NCBI GenBank assembly: GCA_030601645.1
Contig: JAUWBQ010000033.1
Location: 1 to 12,204 of the forward strand
Direction: 5' to 3'
DNA from: Candidatus Bathyarchaeota archaeon
Lineage (GTDB): Archaea; Thermoproteota; Bathyarchaeia; TCS64
Length of the DNA stretch: 12,204 nucleotides
In this document: positions 1 through 5,803 of the stretch, in pieces
How positions within the stretch are numbered: the stretch's first letter is position 1
How the letters are laid out: the number at the start of each line of letters is the position of its first letter
Program-made: the position numbers and the translations under genes
Notes under the pieces: generated by a model
Database searches by the model: none
What the model saw: only the letters and a program-made list of their open reading frames with translations
What the model was told of the DNA's origin: nothing

Positions 1-49
1 AAGAGCCCCATCATTTATTTCATAAACCATCCTTCTGCCAGTGGGCAAT

Positions 50-58
50 CGTATATAA
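50..58 (+). promoter_or_regulatory. TATA-like box upstream of the cysteine protease gene, possibly bidirectional
   Basis: The segment CGTATATAATG contains a near-symmetric TATATA core that could act on either strand. On the + strand a start about 26 bases downstream would leave a leader of roughly 50 bases before the ATG at 133. I see no Shine-Dalgarno sequence directly before that ATG. On the - strand the same core lies about 25 bases from an ATG at 30-28, which opens a frame (MVYEINDGAL) running off the left edge, so a divergent leaderless gene is possible. Only ten codons are visible, so it is not called as a gene. The assignment is inferred from spacing only. Confidence 0.4.
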
Positions 59-132
59 TGTCCATGTAGAATACGGAGGCGTGTTACGGTTACAACGAAG
101 CTATCCGAACATTTGATTTAATCTAAAACTAC

Positions 133-1263
133 ATGGACCAAGAGAAAATTTCCCTAGAGACACTGAAATCAGCGGTAAAAGACAAAGGCGCAAAATGGAC
201 CCCAGAGGAGACAACCCTCACGCTGCTCTCCACAGAGGAGAAGGCCCAACGGCTCGGGCTGCTCCCCACGGAGATGGAGACGAGCCTCGCAACGGAGCTA
301 GGCCTCGACAAACCTCTGACCAGTAAGAGGAGCTCAAAGAAGACGAGCAAGGCCTCCAATCCCGGCTCCGTGGGGCTCCCATCAAAGATCGATTGGAGGA
401 ACGTGAGCGGCGTAAACTGGACGACCTCCATGAAGGACCAGGGCAGCTGCGGCTCATGCGTGGCCTTCGGAACCATCGCAGCCCTGGAGACCCTCCTTCG
501 GAGGAGATGCTACAACGACCCGAACAAGAACATCGACCTCTCCGAGGCCCACCTCCTGTTCTGTGGCGGCGGGAGCTGCAACGGATGGCACATGACCCAC
601 GCCTGCAACTACCTCAAGGCCAACGGGGTGCCCGACGAGGCCTGCTTCCCATACTCACACGGCCTGAGCACAAAGTCCTGCACAACCTGCTCCGACTGGA
701 AGAACCGGATAGGCCACACAAAGATCCCGAGCTGGACCAACACCAAAGATGTAGAGCAGATGAAGAAGAACCTCGTAGAGAACGGCCCCCAGATCACAGG
801 CATGGCCGTCTACCAGGACTTCTTCAGCTACTCAGGCGGCATCTACGAGCACGTCAGCGGAGGCCTCGCAGGCTACCACTGCGTAGCCGTCGTGGGCTAC
901 GACGACCAGGACGAGTGCTGGATATGCAAGAACAGCTGGGGCACGGGCTGGGGAGAAGCCTATGCCGGTGAACGAGGCTGGTTCAGGATAAAGTACGGCC
1001 AATGTGGCATGGAGGACGTCTTCGGAATGTGGAACATGATCGTCCCGAAGGCAGCCGGATGCGGCTGGGCCAGCCACCTGCTGGTGGACTACTCCTTCAC
1101 ATCGGGGGCAAGAACCCTCTGGGCGTACGCCGGAGGCAAGTGGAGGTACAGGAGGATAACGGAGTCACAGGTGAACACCATAGCGAAGCTGCTCATGGAG
1201 GCCAGCAAGATCTGGGTCTGCTGGAAGGACGGCGAGATGACCTTCGCGAGGGCCGTGAAGTAG
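133..1263 (+). CDS. Papain-family (C1A) cysteine protease, no signal peptide, with extra C-terminal domain
   Basis: This is a 376-residue cysteine endopeptidase of the papain family. The catalytic core spans about residues 82-305. It shows the oxyanion Gln103 and nucleophile Cys109 in DQGSCGSCVAF (papain has CWAF, so Trp is replaced by Val), His249 in GYHCVAVVGY, and Asn267 in KNSWGTGWGE, so it should be active. Residues 8-48 form a pro-like segment with KGAKW and RLGLLP motifs, followed by a Lys/Ser-rich linker (59-78) that could be the processing site. Residues 314-376 are an additional small domain. No hydrophobic signal is present, which is odd for an enzyme with 15 cysteines, so it may act in the cytoplasm or leave by another route. 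The next gene follows after 10 bases and repeats the C-terminal domain. The oppositely oriented small gene at 1754-1936 repeats the pro-like segment. The start is the first ATG, without a clear ribosome binding site. Family assignment is secure; substrate and location are unknown. Confidence 0.95.
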   Translation: MDQEKISLETLKSAVKDKGAKWTPEETTLTLLSTEEKAQRLGLLPTEMETSLATELGLDKPLTSKRSSKKTSKASNPGSVGLPSKIDWRNVSGVNWTTSMKDQGSCGSCVAFGTIAALETLLRRRCYNDPNKNIDLSEAHLLFCGGGSCNGWHMTHACNYLKANGVPDEACFPYSHGLSTKSCTTCSDWKNRIGHTKIPSWTNTKDVEQMKKNLVENGPQITGMAVYQDFFSYSGGIYEHVSGGLAGYHCVAVVGYDDQDECWICKNSWGTGWGEAYAGERGWFRIKYGQCGMEDVFGMWNMIVPKAAGCGWASHLLVDYSFTSGARTLWAYAGGKWRYRRITESQVNTIAKLLMEASKIWVCWKDGEMTFARAVK

Positions 1264-1273
1264 GGGATAGAAC

Positions 1274-1666
1274 ATGAGTGAGGAGAAGATATTCAAGGAG
1301 CTTGAGGAAGAGGCGCAGAAGCTCTACGCGTCCATGGAGGCAGGTATGGAACCAGGAGTCCGGACTCCCATGGAAGTGGAGCTGGAGCAGGCGTCAGTGG
1401 AAGCCTACGGCAAGGAACCGGAGCTCGTCCAGGTGCTGGGCATCTCAGCCGCTCAGAGCGGAACCGCAACACACGCCCTGGTAGACTACGTTTTCACCTC
1501 AGCGGTTCGGCGGCTTTGGGCCTACGTCGGGGGCCGCTGGAGGGGCAGGAACATCAACGAAGCTCAGGTAGCCGGGATAGCTAAGGTTGTCATGGAGGCC
1601 TACAGACTGGACGTCTGGTGGTCTAACAACACGATAAACTTCGTCAGGTGCTGGAAGAAGTACTAG
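1274..1666 (+). CDS. Small partner protein sharing the protease's C-terminal domain
   Basis: This 130-residue protein belongs to no family I recognise by name. Residues 1-45 are acidic and probably helical. Residues 66-130 align without gaps to residues 314-376 of the upstream protease, with 33 of 63 positions identical by hand count. Shared signatures include LVDY.FTS, LWAY.GG.WR and the helix-like segment around QV..IAK..MEA. The predicted order is two strands, a helix and two strands, rich in Trp and Arg. The ATG lies 10 bases after the protease stop, with AGGGGAT at a normal ribosome-binding distance, so the two genes are almost certainly co-transcribed. The likely inferred role is a partner, regulator or localisation factor that pairs with, or competes for, whatever the protease's C-terminal domain binds. 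It has no catalytic motifs, signal peptide or membrane segment. Confidence 0.85.
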   Translation: MSEEKIFKELEEEAQKLYASMEAGMEPGVRTPMEVELEQASVEAYGKEPELVQVLGISAAQSGTATHALVDYVFTSAVRRLWAYVGGRWRGRNINEAQVAGIAKVVMEAYRLDVWWSNNTINFVRCWKKY

Positions 1667-1684
1667 CCTCCCAATCTCTCCCCC

Positions 1685-1690
1685 TTTTTT
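1685..1690 (+). terminator. T-run terminator of the protease operon
   Basis: A run of six T after four C lies 18 bases beyond the stop of the partner gene. There is no hairpin, as is usual for archaeal intrinsic termination at oligo-T. It lies between the two converging transcription units. Confidence 0.5.
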
Positions 1691-1753
1691 CAATTAACAG
1701 GGGCCTCGAATCACCTGAGAATAACGTTGAGCCTGCAACCAACTAATCCAGAG

Positions 1754-1936
1754 CTATTCAACATCTTTACGAAGGCCTTTTTTCTTAGGTTCCTCAAGCT
1801 CGTCTTCAGAAGGCAGCAGACCTAAACGCTTTCCCCTCTCTTCAGGAGTGAGCTCCGACATGCTCGTCTCATCAGCCTTCCACTTGGCACCCTTCTTCCT
1901 TATGGCTTCCTTCGTTTTTTTTAGATCCTCTGACAA
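1754..1936 (-). CDS. 60-residue stand-alone homologue of the protease pro-like segment, putative inhibitor
   Basis: This short charged protein consists almost entirely of the segment found at the N terminus of the neighbouring cysteine protease. Residues 9-44 align without gaps to protease residues 12-47, with 19 of 36 positions identical, including KGAKW, an ET pair, an EE pair and RLGLLP. It then ends in a Lys/Glu-rich tail. The start is TTG at 1936, four bases after GGTGG (1941-1945), and a TATA-like box at 1971-1984 predicts a leader of about 17 bases. In other papain-like systems, free propeptide-like proteins (CTLA-2, crammer, BCPI) inhibit the parent type of enzyme, so a protease inhibitor is the leading inference. 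It could instead be the surviving 5' end of a decayed inverted copy of the protease. Reading past its stop gives no protease-like sequence. It has no signal peptide, like the protease. Confidence 0.75.
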   Translation of the reverse strand: MSEDLKKTKEAIRKKGAKWKADETSMSELTPEERGKRLGLLPSEDELEEPKKKGLRKDVE

Positions 1937-1940
1937 GAAA

Positions 1941-1945
1941 CCACC
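1941..1945 (-). promoter_or_regulatory. Ribosome binding site deciding the TTG start at 1936
   Basis: The - strand sequence GGTGG sits four bases upstream of TTG. The nearby ATG overlapping it is in another frame and reaches a stop after eight codons, so TTG is the only sensible start for the 60-residue protein. Confidence 0.5.
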
Positions 1946-1970
1946 ATTGAACCTTAGAAAGGGGTCCTAG

Positions 1971-1984
1971 ATAAATATTATATC
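1971..1984 (-). promoter_or_regulatory. TATA-like box for the small putative inhibitor gene
   Basis: The - strand reads GATATAATATTTAT. A transcription start about 26 bases downstream of its centre falls near 1953 and leaves a 15-20 base leader carrying GGTGG. This supports independent expression of the small gene. Confidence 0.5.
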
Positions 1985-2100
1985 TTTTTTTCGTGATATA
2001 TGGGGAGAAAAAGGTGTTTTATAACCCATTACTAAAAAAGTCCTTTTTTTCTAACTATATACGTAAAAAAATACAATTTTTTCAGTTAGTTATCAGATTC
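1985..2100. other. AT-rich spacer with alternating T and A runs
   Basis: This gene-free stretch contains T7 at 2044-2050, A7 at 2065-2071, T6 at 2077-2082 and an A6-GTCC-T7 mirror at 2034-2050. CTAACT at 2051-2056 is repeated inverted as AGTTAG at 2084-2089. It may be a run of terminator-like or bendable DNA separating the protease neighbourhood from trmO. The longest ATG frame on the + strand here is 11 codons and is not credible as a gene. I see no RNA gene in it. Confidence 0.4.
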
Positions 2101-2129
2101 ATCGTACACTTGGTCGGAGCTGGGGTCTA

Positions 2130-2138
2130 CTATATATG
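2130..2138 (+). promoter_or_regulatory. TATA box of the trmO-type gene
   Basis: CTATATATG is centred about 35 bases before the ATG at 2169, giving a predicted start near 2159 and a ten-base leader that holds the ribosome binding site. A 13-bp palindrome, AATTCAATGAATT (2139-2151), directly abuts the box and is a candidate repressor site. Confidence 0.6.
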
Positions 2139-2157
2139 AATTCAATGAATTGTACTT

Positions 2158-2163
2158 GAGGAG
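2158..2163 (+). promoter_or_regulatory. Ribosome binding site for the trmO-type gene
   Basis: GAGGAG lies five bases before the ATG at 2169 and fixes that start. Confidence 0.6.
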
Positions 2164-2168
2164 AGCTA

Positions 2169-2573
2169 ATGCTAGATCATGGAAACGTCAGGTTCATGGG
2201 GACGGTTGAGACTACGGGTGAGACCTCCACTCTCATGATATATCCTGAATTCTGTCCAGCACTTCTGGGAATAGAGAGGCACTCCCACTTGATGGTGCTC
2301 TACTGGTTTCACCTGCGCGATAATAAAGAACACAGGGAGACGCTCCAAGTCACTCCTCCCAGACATAAGGGGGCACCGCTCACCGGTGTCTTCGCTTGCC
2401 GGAGCCCTTCCAGGCCGAATCCGATTGGGGTAACGGTCGTGAAGATTGAACGGATAGATGGATGTAAGATCATAGTCAGTGGCTTGGACGCCCTCGATGG
2501 TTCCCCGATAGTCGACCTGAAACCCTACAACCCAGACAGCGCGCGGCGTTTCTTTCCCGCAGCCAAGGAATAA
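2169..2573 (+). CDS. trmO: TrmO/TsaA-type tRNA (N6-threonylcarbamoyladenosine-37-N6)-methyltransferase
   Basis: This 134-residue protein is a single-domain member of the TrmO (TsaA/YaeB) family. Characterised members use S-adenosylmethionine to methylate t6A at position 37 of threonine tRNA, giving m6t6A, in the cytoplasm. Two family hallmarks are clear. Residues 73-87 read GVFACRSPSRPNPIG, where the usual Thr is Cys77. Residues 106-120 read LDALDGSPIVDLKPY. E. coli TrmO has an extra C-terminal domain and is about 235 residues; this protein keeps only the catalytic beta-barrel part, as many archaeal members do. It has its own promoter and a GAGGAG ribosome binding site, is not in an operon, and ends against the leftward gene at 2666. 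Family assignment is firm. Exact tRNA specificity is inferred from bacterial homologues. Confidence 0.92.
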   Translation: MLDHGNVRFMGTVETTGETSTLMIYPEFCPALLGIERHSHLMVLYWFHLRDNKEHRETLQVTPPRHKGAPLTGVFACRSPSRPNPIGVTVVKIERIDGCKIIVSGLDALDGSPIVDLKPYNPDSARRFFPAAKE

Positions 2574-2629
2574 ATATGCAAAACAAAGTCGCTTATGGAC
2601 CTGGAAATCTATGGTGCAACCTTGGTCTA

Positions 2630-2655
2630 TTTTTAATAAGAAAAAATTGGAAAAA
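2630..2655. terminator. Convergent T-run terminators between trmO and the surface protein gene
   Basis: T5 at 2630-2634 serves the rightward trmO-type gene. A6 at 2641-2646 and A5 at 2651-2655 read as T-runs for the leftward gene ending at 2666. No hairpin is needed. Confidence 0.55.
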
Positions 2656-2665
2656 TAGAGGGGTC

Positions 2666-3898
2666 CTATTTCTTGAGCATTGGACCTACGAAGAAACCGA
2701 CGACGGCGCCCAATATCAGGGCTCCGATGGCGTACATCTGCCATGAGCTCGCAGAGCTTTCTGCTTTCGCTAGATCGTCCTCAAGACCAGAGGCTGTTGA
2801 CTCCAGGCCGGTTACGTCGCCCTCAAGGCCCGCTACATCGCCCTCAAGACCCGCTACGTCAGCCTCCAATGTATCGACCTGTCCTTCAAGGGTCACTTTC
2901 TGACCTTCCAGAGTACCTACATCACCCTCTAAACCTGACACATCAGATTCCAAGGCAGAGACATCGTCCGTAAGGGCATCTATTTGTTCATACAGTTTTG
3001 TCCTAATGGCGTAGTTGATAATGTTCTGGAATAGCTGGGCTCCTTCCTGTGTGTGATCAACGGCGTATCTCTCGTAAGTCTTCAGTTCAGGTTTGTACAT
3101 CGCTGTGTAGTGGGCAAACGGAGCGTCAGCCCCGGCGTACAGGATGTTCCCGTTGCTGTACTCCTCCATCACCAATAGAGGTAGGTTCCCCTCGTAGCCC
3201 ACTTCATAGTGGACAGGTGCGGGAGGCTCGAAGTCTACAACGAGACCGTCACTGGAGGTTGTCATAATCACGTAGACGCCGTCAAGCGAGGTCGCGTCTA
3301 GTGAATAGTAAGATCCTCCGAGGTAGCCCATGATCATGCCTGGTCCGTGGAAAAGTGTCTTGTTCACGCCGTCGACTAGGAATGAGACCTCAGGGGCGCA
3401 GTTCTCCCCAATCCCGAAGACTCTGTAGTCCCTTCCATCGGCGTTTGAGGTGGGATCCGCCGCTTCACAGTCCTCAGCTCGCAGCTTCGAGTCGAGGTGG
3501 GCAAGCATGTCATTCGCTGTGTTGATTCTCATGTACTGATCAGAAAAGTCGCTGTCAGCGCAGATCCAAAGCGTCTTTCCGCTGCCTGCGAACCAGGACT
3601 TCACAGCGGCCTTCTCCGCAGTTGTGTAGTTGACGGACATGTCGCTCTGTATCAGTATGAGCATGTCAGCGCCCGTTAGATCGGAAGCTGAGATATCTCC
3701 TAACACGACACTCCAGTCGGTGTTGGAGAAATCCTCCATTGCAGCCTGAAGATGAATACCGGGTTCCAATCCGCCTTTGATCTGTACAACGACCTTAAGA
3801 TCGCTATCAGCGGCAATAACTGGCATTACAGCAATACCGAGGAGTAGTATGGTAGTCAGTAGAACGATCGAAAGAGTTCTTCTCTTCATTTCATTCAT
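2666..3898 (-). CDS. Secreted, membrane-anchored protein: glutamine-amidotransferase-like domain plus heptad coiled coil
   Basis: This 410-residue surface protein is of unknown function. Residues 4-30 form a signal peptide (basic MKRRT, hydrophobic core, AxA-like end at VIAA). Residues about 34-300 resemble the class I glutamine-amidotransferase-like fold found in DUF4350/ThuA-type proteins: a strand ending in LIL near 80-82, then YTTAEKAAVKSWF and GKTLWICADSDFS. I see no convincing Cys-His-Glu triad, so it is probably a binding domain. Residues 302-385 are a coiled coil of repeating D-V-x-x-L-E-x heptads. Residues 387-406 are a transmembrane helix ending in KK, so the protein faces outward. 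The ATG at 3898 is only one base after AGGAG. The ATG at 3889 gives a better signal-peptide start but ten-base spacing, so either could be used. It is transcribed divergently from the ABC operon and shares its promoter region, suggesting joint regulation. Confidence 0.88.
   Translation of the reverse strand: MNEMKRRTLSIVLLTTILLLGIAVMPVIAADSDLKVVVQIKGGLEPGIHLQAAMEDFSNTDWSVVLGDISASDLTGADMLILIQSDMSVNYTTAEKAAVKSWFAGSGKTLWICADSDFSDQYMRINTANDMLAHLDSKLRAEDCEAADPTSNADGRDYRVFGIGENCAPEVSFLVDGVNKTLFHGPGMIMGYLGGSYYSLDATSLDGVYVIMTTSSDGLVVDFEPPAPVHYEVGYEGNLPLLVMEEYSNGNILYAGADAPFAHYTAMYKPELKTYERYAVDHTQEGAQLFQNIINYAIRTKLYEQIDALTDDVSALESDVSGLEGDVGTLEGQKVTLEGQVDTLEADVAGLEGDVAGLEGDVTGLESTASGLEDDLAKAESSASSWQMYAIGALILGAVVGFFVGPMLKK
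2780..2975 (-). repeat. 21-bp periodic tandem repeats encoding coiled-coil heptads
   Basis: Units of about 21 bp (+ strand CTCAAGRCCCGCTACRTCGCC and variants) run in tandem, each encoding one seven-residue heptad of the D-V-x-x-L-E-G type. The central copies (about 2800-2865) are nearly identical and the outer copies have diverged, which suggests recent expansion by slippage or unequal exchange. Copy number may vary between strains. Confidence 0.7.
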
Positions 3899-3933
3899 TC
3901 TCCTAAAGCTCTGTATCTAGTAAGTTCTTTAAA

Positions 3934-3969
3934 GCCTTTTTCGGTTTTCACAGGCAAAATTAAAAAGGC
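3934..3969. promoter_or_regulatory. Inverted repeat in the divergent promoter region
   Basis: GCCTTTTT at 3934-3941 and AAAAAGGC at 3962-3969 are perfect inverted copies separated by 20 bases. Read in each direction of transcription, AAAAAGGC ends about 33 bases before the TTG at 4002 and about 36 bases before the ATG at 3898. TTTAAA (3928-3933) follows it on the leftward side and AAAATTA (3956-3962) precedes it on the rightward side; both are TATA-like. The repeat may be an operator for co-regulation or simply a shared promoter element. Confidence 0.4.
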
Positions 3970-3990
3970 GCTCACGACATTATGCGAATC

Positions 3991-3994
3991 GGTG
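3991..3994 (+). promoter_or_regulatory. Ribosome binding site deciding the TTG start at 4002
   Basis: GGTG lies seven bases before TTG at 4002. That start puts basic residues directly ahead of the hydrophobic helix, as expected for a membrane anchor, and no upstream ATG or GTG does better. Confidence 0.5.
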
Positions 3995-4001
3995 TTACTC
4001 C

Positions 4002-5792
4002 TTGGATAGACGCGTTCTGATCGGAGTTTTACTGATCGTTATCATCGGCGCCGGGGCCATTTACGTTTTAAATAGACCTCAAACTCCGAGCTCTACCAAC
4101 GGTAATGGGGAGCCTCCCTCTACGCCGGATGGAGGTGAACAGCCTCCTGGGACACCCGATGATGAGGGAGGAGATGATGTTGTCGATGTAGGAGATGATG
4201 TCGATGAAGGTGAGACCCCATCAGAGGCAGCCTTCATTTCTGGGACTGTCAAGGATGACTCCGGAAATCCTTTGGAGGGAGTTTTAGTCGAAGCTGGCAC
4301 AGGCAGTGCCATGACTGGTCAAGATGGATCCTTCGAACTCGAAATAGACCTGGGAACCTATGTGGTCGAAGCCACGATCCCCGACTACACAAAGAGTGTT
4401 AAGAGCCTGACAGTGAGTGAGAACACGACCTACACCGCTGACTTCACACTGAGATACAACCCCTCGACAGGCGGAGAAGGAAAAACACTGAAGATCATCA
4501 CCCGCCACGGGGCTGATATCCTGTTAGCTGCGAAGAATAGCTTCCTAGCTAGCGATTACGCTGCAGCTCACGGCATCACCGCCATAAGGTGGATCCCCAT
4601 CGGCCCAACGCTCTGGGTAGATACGATCCGAAACTCAGGAGATGTCGATATAGGATGGGGCGGAGGACCTGTCCTTTTTGACTTCGTGAACGACGCAGGG
4701 TTCCTTGCCCCATTGGAGACGGAGGAAATACTTGCAGCCCTTGAAGAGATCCCGTCCATAATGGGGGGAGTACCCACTAGACGGATAATAGATGACAAAG
4801 TGTATTGGTCAGGTAGCGCTGTTGCTTCGTTCGGATTCACCGTCAATACGCAAACCCTCGCTGAACTGGGTCTCCCAGAGCCGACTAGCTGGAGTGATCT
4901 GGCGAACGAGACGTATGCGGTGACTCTTCCAAACCCTATTGTTGGAACCGCCGACGCTACGAAGTCAACATCAAACACCCGCATGTTCACCATCATCTTG
5001 CAGGCTTATGGATGGCAGGACGGGTGGGGTCTCCTGGTTCGGATGGGTGCTAATGCCAAGATATTTGACCAATCGGGCCTCGTTAGAGACGCAGCGATAC
5101 GGGGAGGCATCGGTGTCGGTACAACGATCGATTTTTATGGTTACACGGCTCAGCTGAAGAATCCAGAGTTCTGCAAGTACATACTTCCAGCTGACGGTAC
5201 TATTGTGAACGCCGATCCCATCGCACTGTTGACAACGTCGCCTGACCCGGATGCCGCATTGGCCTTCATAGAATGGATTTTATCGACGGAAGGGCAGAAG
5301 ATATGGCTGGACACGAACATAAACAGATTACCCATGAACCCTGCGGTCTTCGACACCCCCGAAGGGCTAGGACGGTCAGATCTGAGAGAGGTCTACGAGA
5401 CGACTCAAGACGCTTTCATCATAGAGTTTAGTGATAAACTCGCGCTCAGCTACGAGTCGGCTATGATAAATTTCTACCACGCGATTATCGTTAGGCCCCA
5501 ACTCACTCTTCGCCCCGTGTGGATGGCGATGACTACAGCTCTTGAGGAGGGTGATATCACGAGGGCGGAGTTCATGACGCTGGTGGGGATGCTGGGTAAC
5601 CCACACCTCATCGAGTTCCAAGATACGGAGACAGGGGAGATGACGACCTTCACTCAGGAATACGCGCAGAGTATCGCAGCTAGAATCGCGGTAGACCCGG
5701 AGTACAAGCAGATACTGGTTGACCGGTGGATGGTGGCTGCCGAGAATCACTACAGCGATGTAATGGCTGAGTTAGATAGTCTGACCAGTTAG
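4002..5792 (+). CDS. ABC transporter solute-binding protein with carboxypeptidase-regulatory-like domain, membrane-anchored
   Basis: This is a 596-residue extracellular receptor for the importer encoded by the next two genes. Residues 4-22 are a transmembrane helix with no lipobox Cys, so anchoring is probably by an uncleaved helix. Residues 25-75 are a Pro/Gly/Asp-rich spacer. Residues 77-150 form a carboxypeptidase-regulatory-like beta-sandwich (ISGTVKDDSGNPLEGVLVEA, then a GQDGSFEL turn), which is unusual on a binding protein. Residues 163-460 are a periplasmic-binding-protein fold of the iron/thiamine/phosphonate class: it begins KTLKIITRHGADIL, and later has a DPDAALAFIEWILSTEGQKI segment typical of the C-terminal lobe. 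About 130 further helical residues follow. TTG start with GGTG. It is first in a four-gene operon, eleven bases before the permease gene. Ligand identity cannot be assigned from visible residues. Confidence 0.9.
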   Translation: MDRRVLIGVLLIVIIGAGAIYVLNRPQTPSSTNGNGEPPSTPDGGEQPPGTPDDEGGDDVVDVGDDVDEGETPSEAAFISGTVKDDSGNPLEGVLVEAGTGSAMTGQDGSFELEIDLGTYVVEATIPDYTKSVKSLTVSENTTYTADFTLRYNPSTGGEGKTLKIITRHGADILLAAKNSFLASDYAAAHGITAIRWIPIGPTLWVDTIRNSGDVDIGWGGGPVLFDFVNDAGFLAPLETEEILAALEEIPSIMGGVPTRRIIDDKVYWSGSAVASFGFTVNTQTLAELGLPEPTSWSDLANETYAVTLPNPIVGTADATKSTSNTRMFTIILQAYGWQDGWGLLVRMGANAKIFDQSGLVRDAAIRGGIGVGTTIDFYGYTAQLKNPEFCKYILPADGTIVNADPIALLTTSPDPDAALAFIEWILSTEGQKIWLDTNINRLPMNPAVFDTPEGLGRSDLREVYETTQDAFIIEFSDKLALSYESAMINFYHAIIVRPQLTLRPVWMAMTTALEEGDITRAEFMTLVGMLGNPHLIEFQDTETGEMTTFTQEYAQSIAARIAVDPEYKQILVDRWMVAAENHYSDVMAELDSLTS

Positions 5793-5803
5793 AGGGAATA
5801 TGA

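Noticed and set aside
393..971. 192-codon frame overlapping the protease in another frame
   Set aside because: The translation is Arg/Pro-rich nonsense typical of a frame shadow, while the overlapping frame carries the papain catalytic residues.
2000..2035. 11-codon ATG frame in the spacer upstream of trmO
   Set aside because: It is too short, overlaps TATA-like and T-run sequence, and has no supporting ribosome binding site.
1985..2100. AT-rich spacer as a possible replication origin or small RNA gene
   Set aside because: No repeated origin-recognition-box-like motif, initiator gene, tRNA fold or C/D-box pair is visible. The runs of A and T are adequately explained as promoter and terminator DNA.
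2172..2744. 190-codon - strand frame across trmO and the intergenic terminators
   Set aside because: It crosses the T-run terminators, is antisense to a clear TrmO family gene, and its translation shows no conserved motif.
2780..2975. Regular short repeats that might suggest a CRISPR array
   Set aside because: The 21-bp period has no unique spacers, stays in frame, and encodes heptads of a coiled coil.
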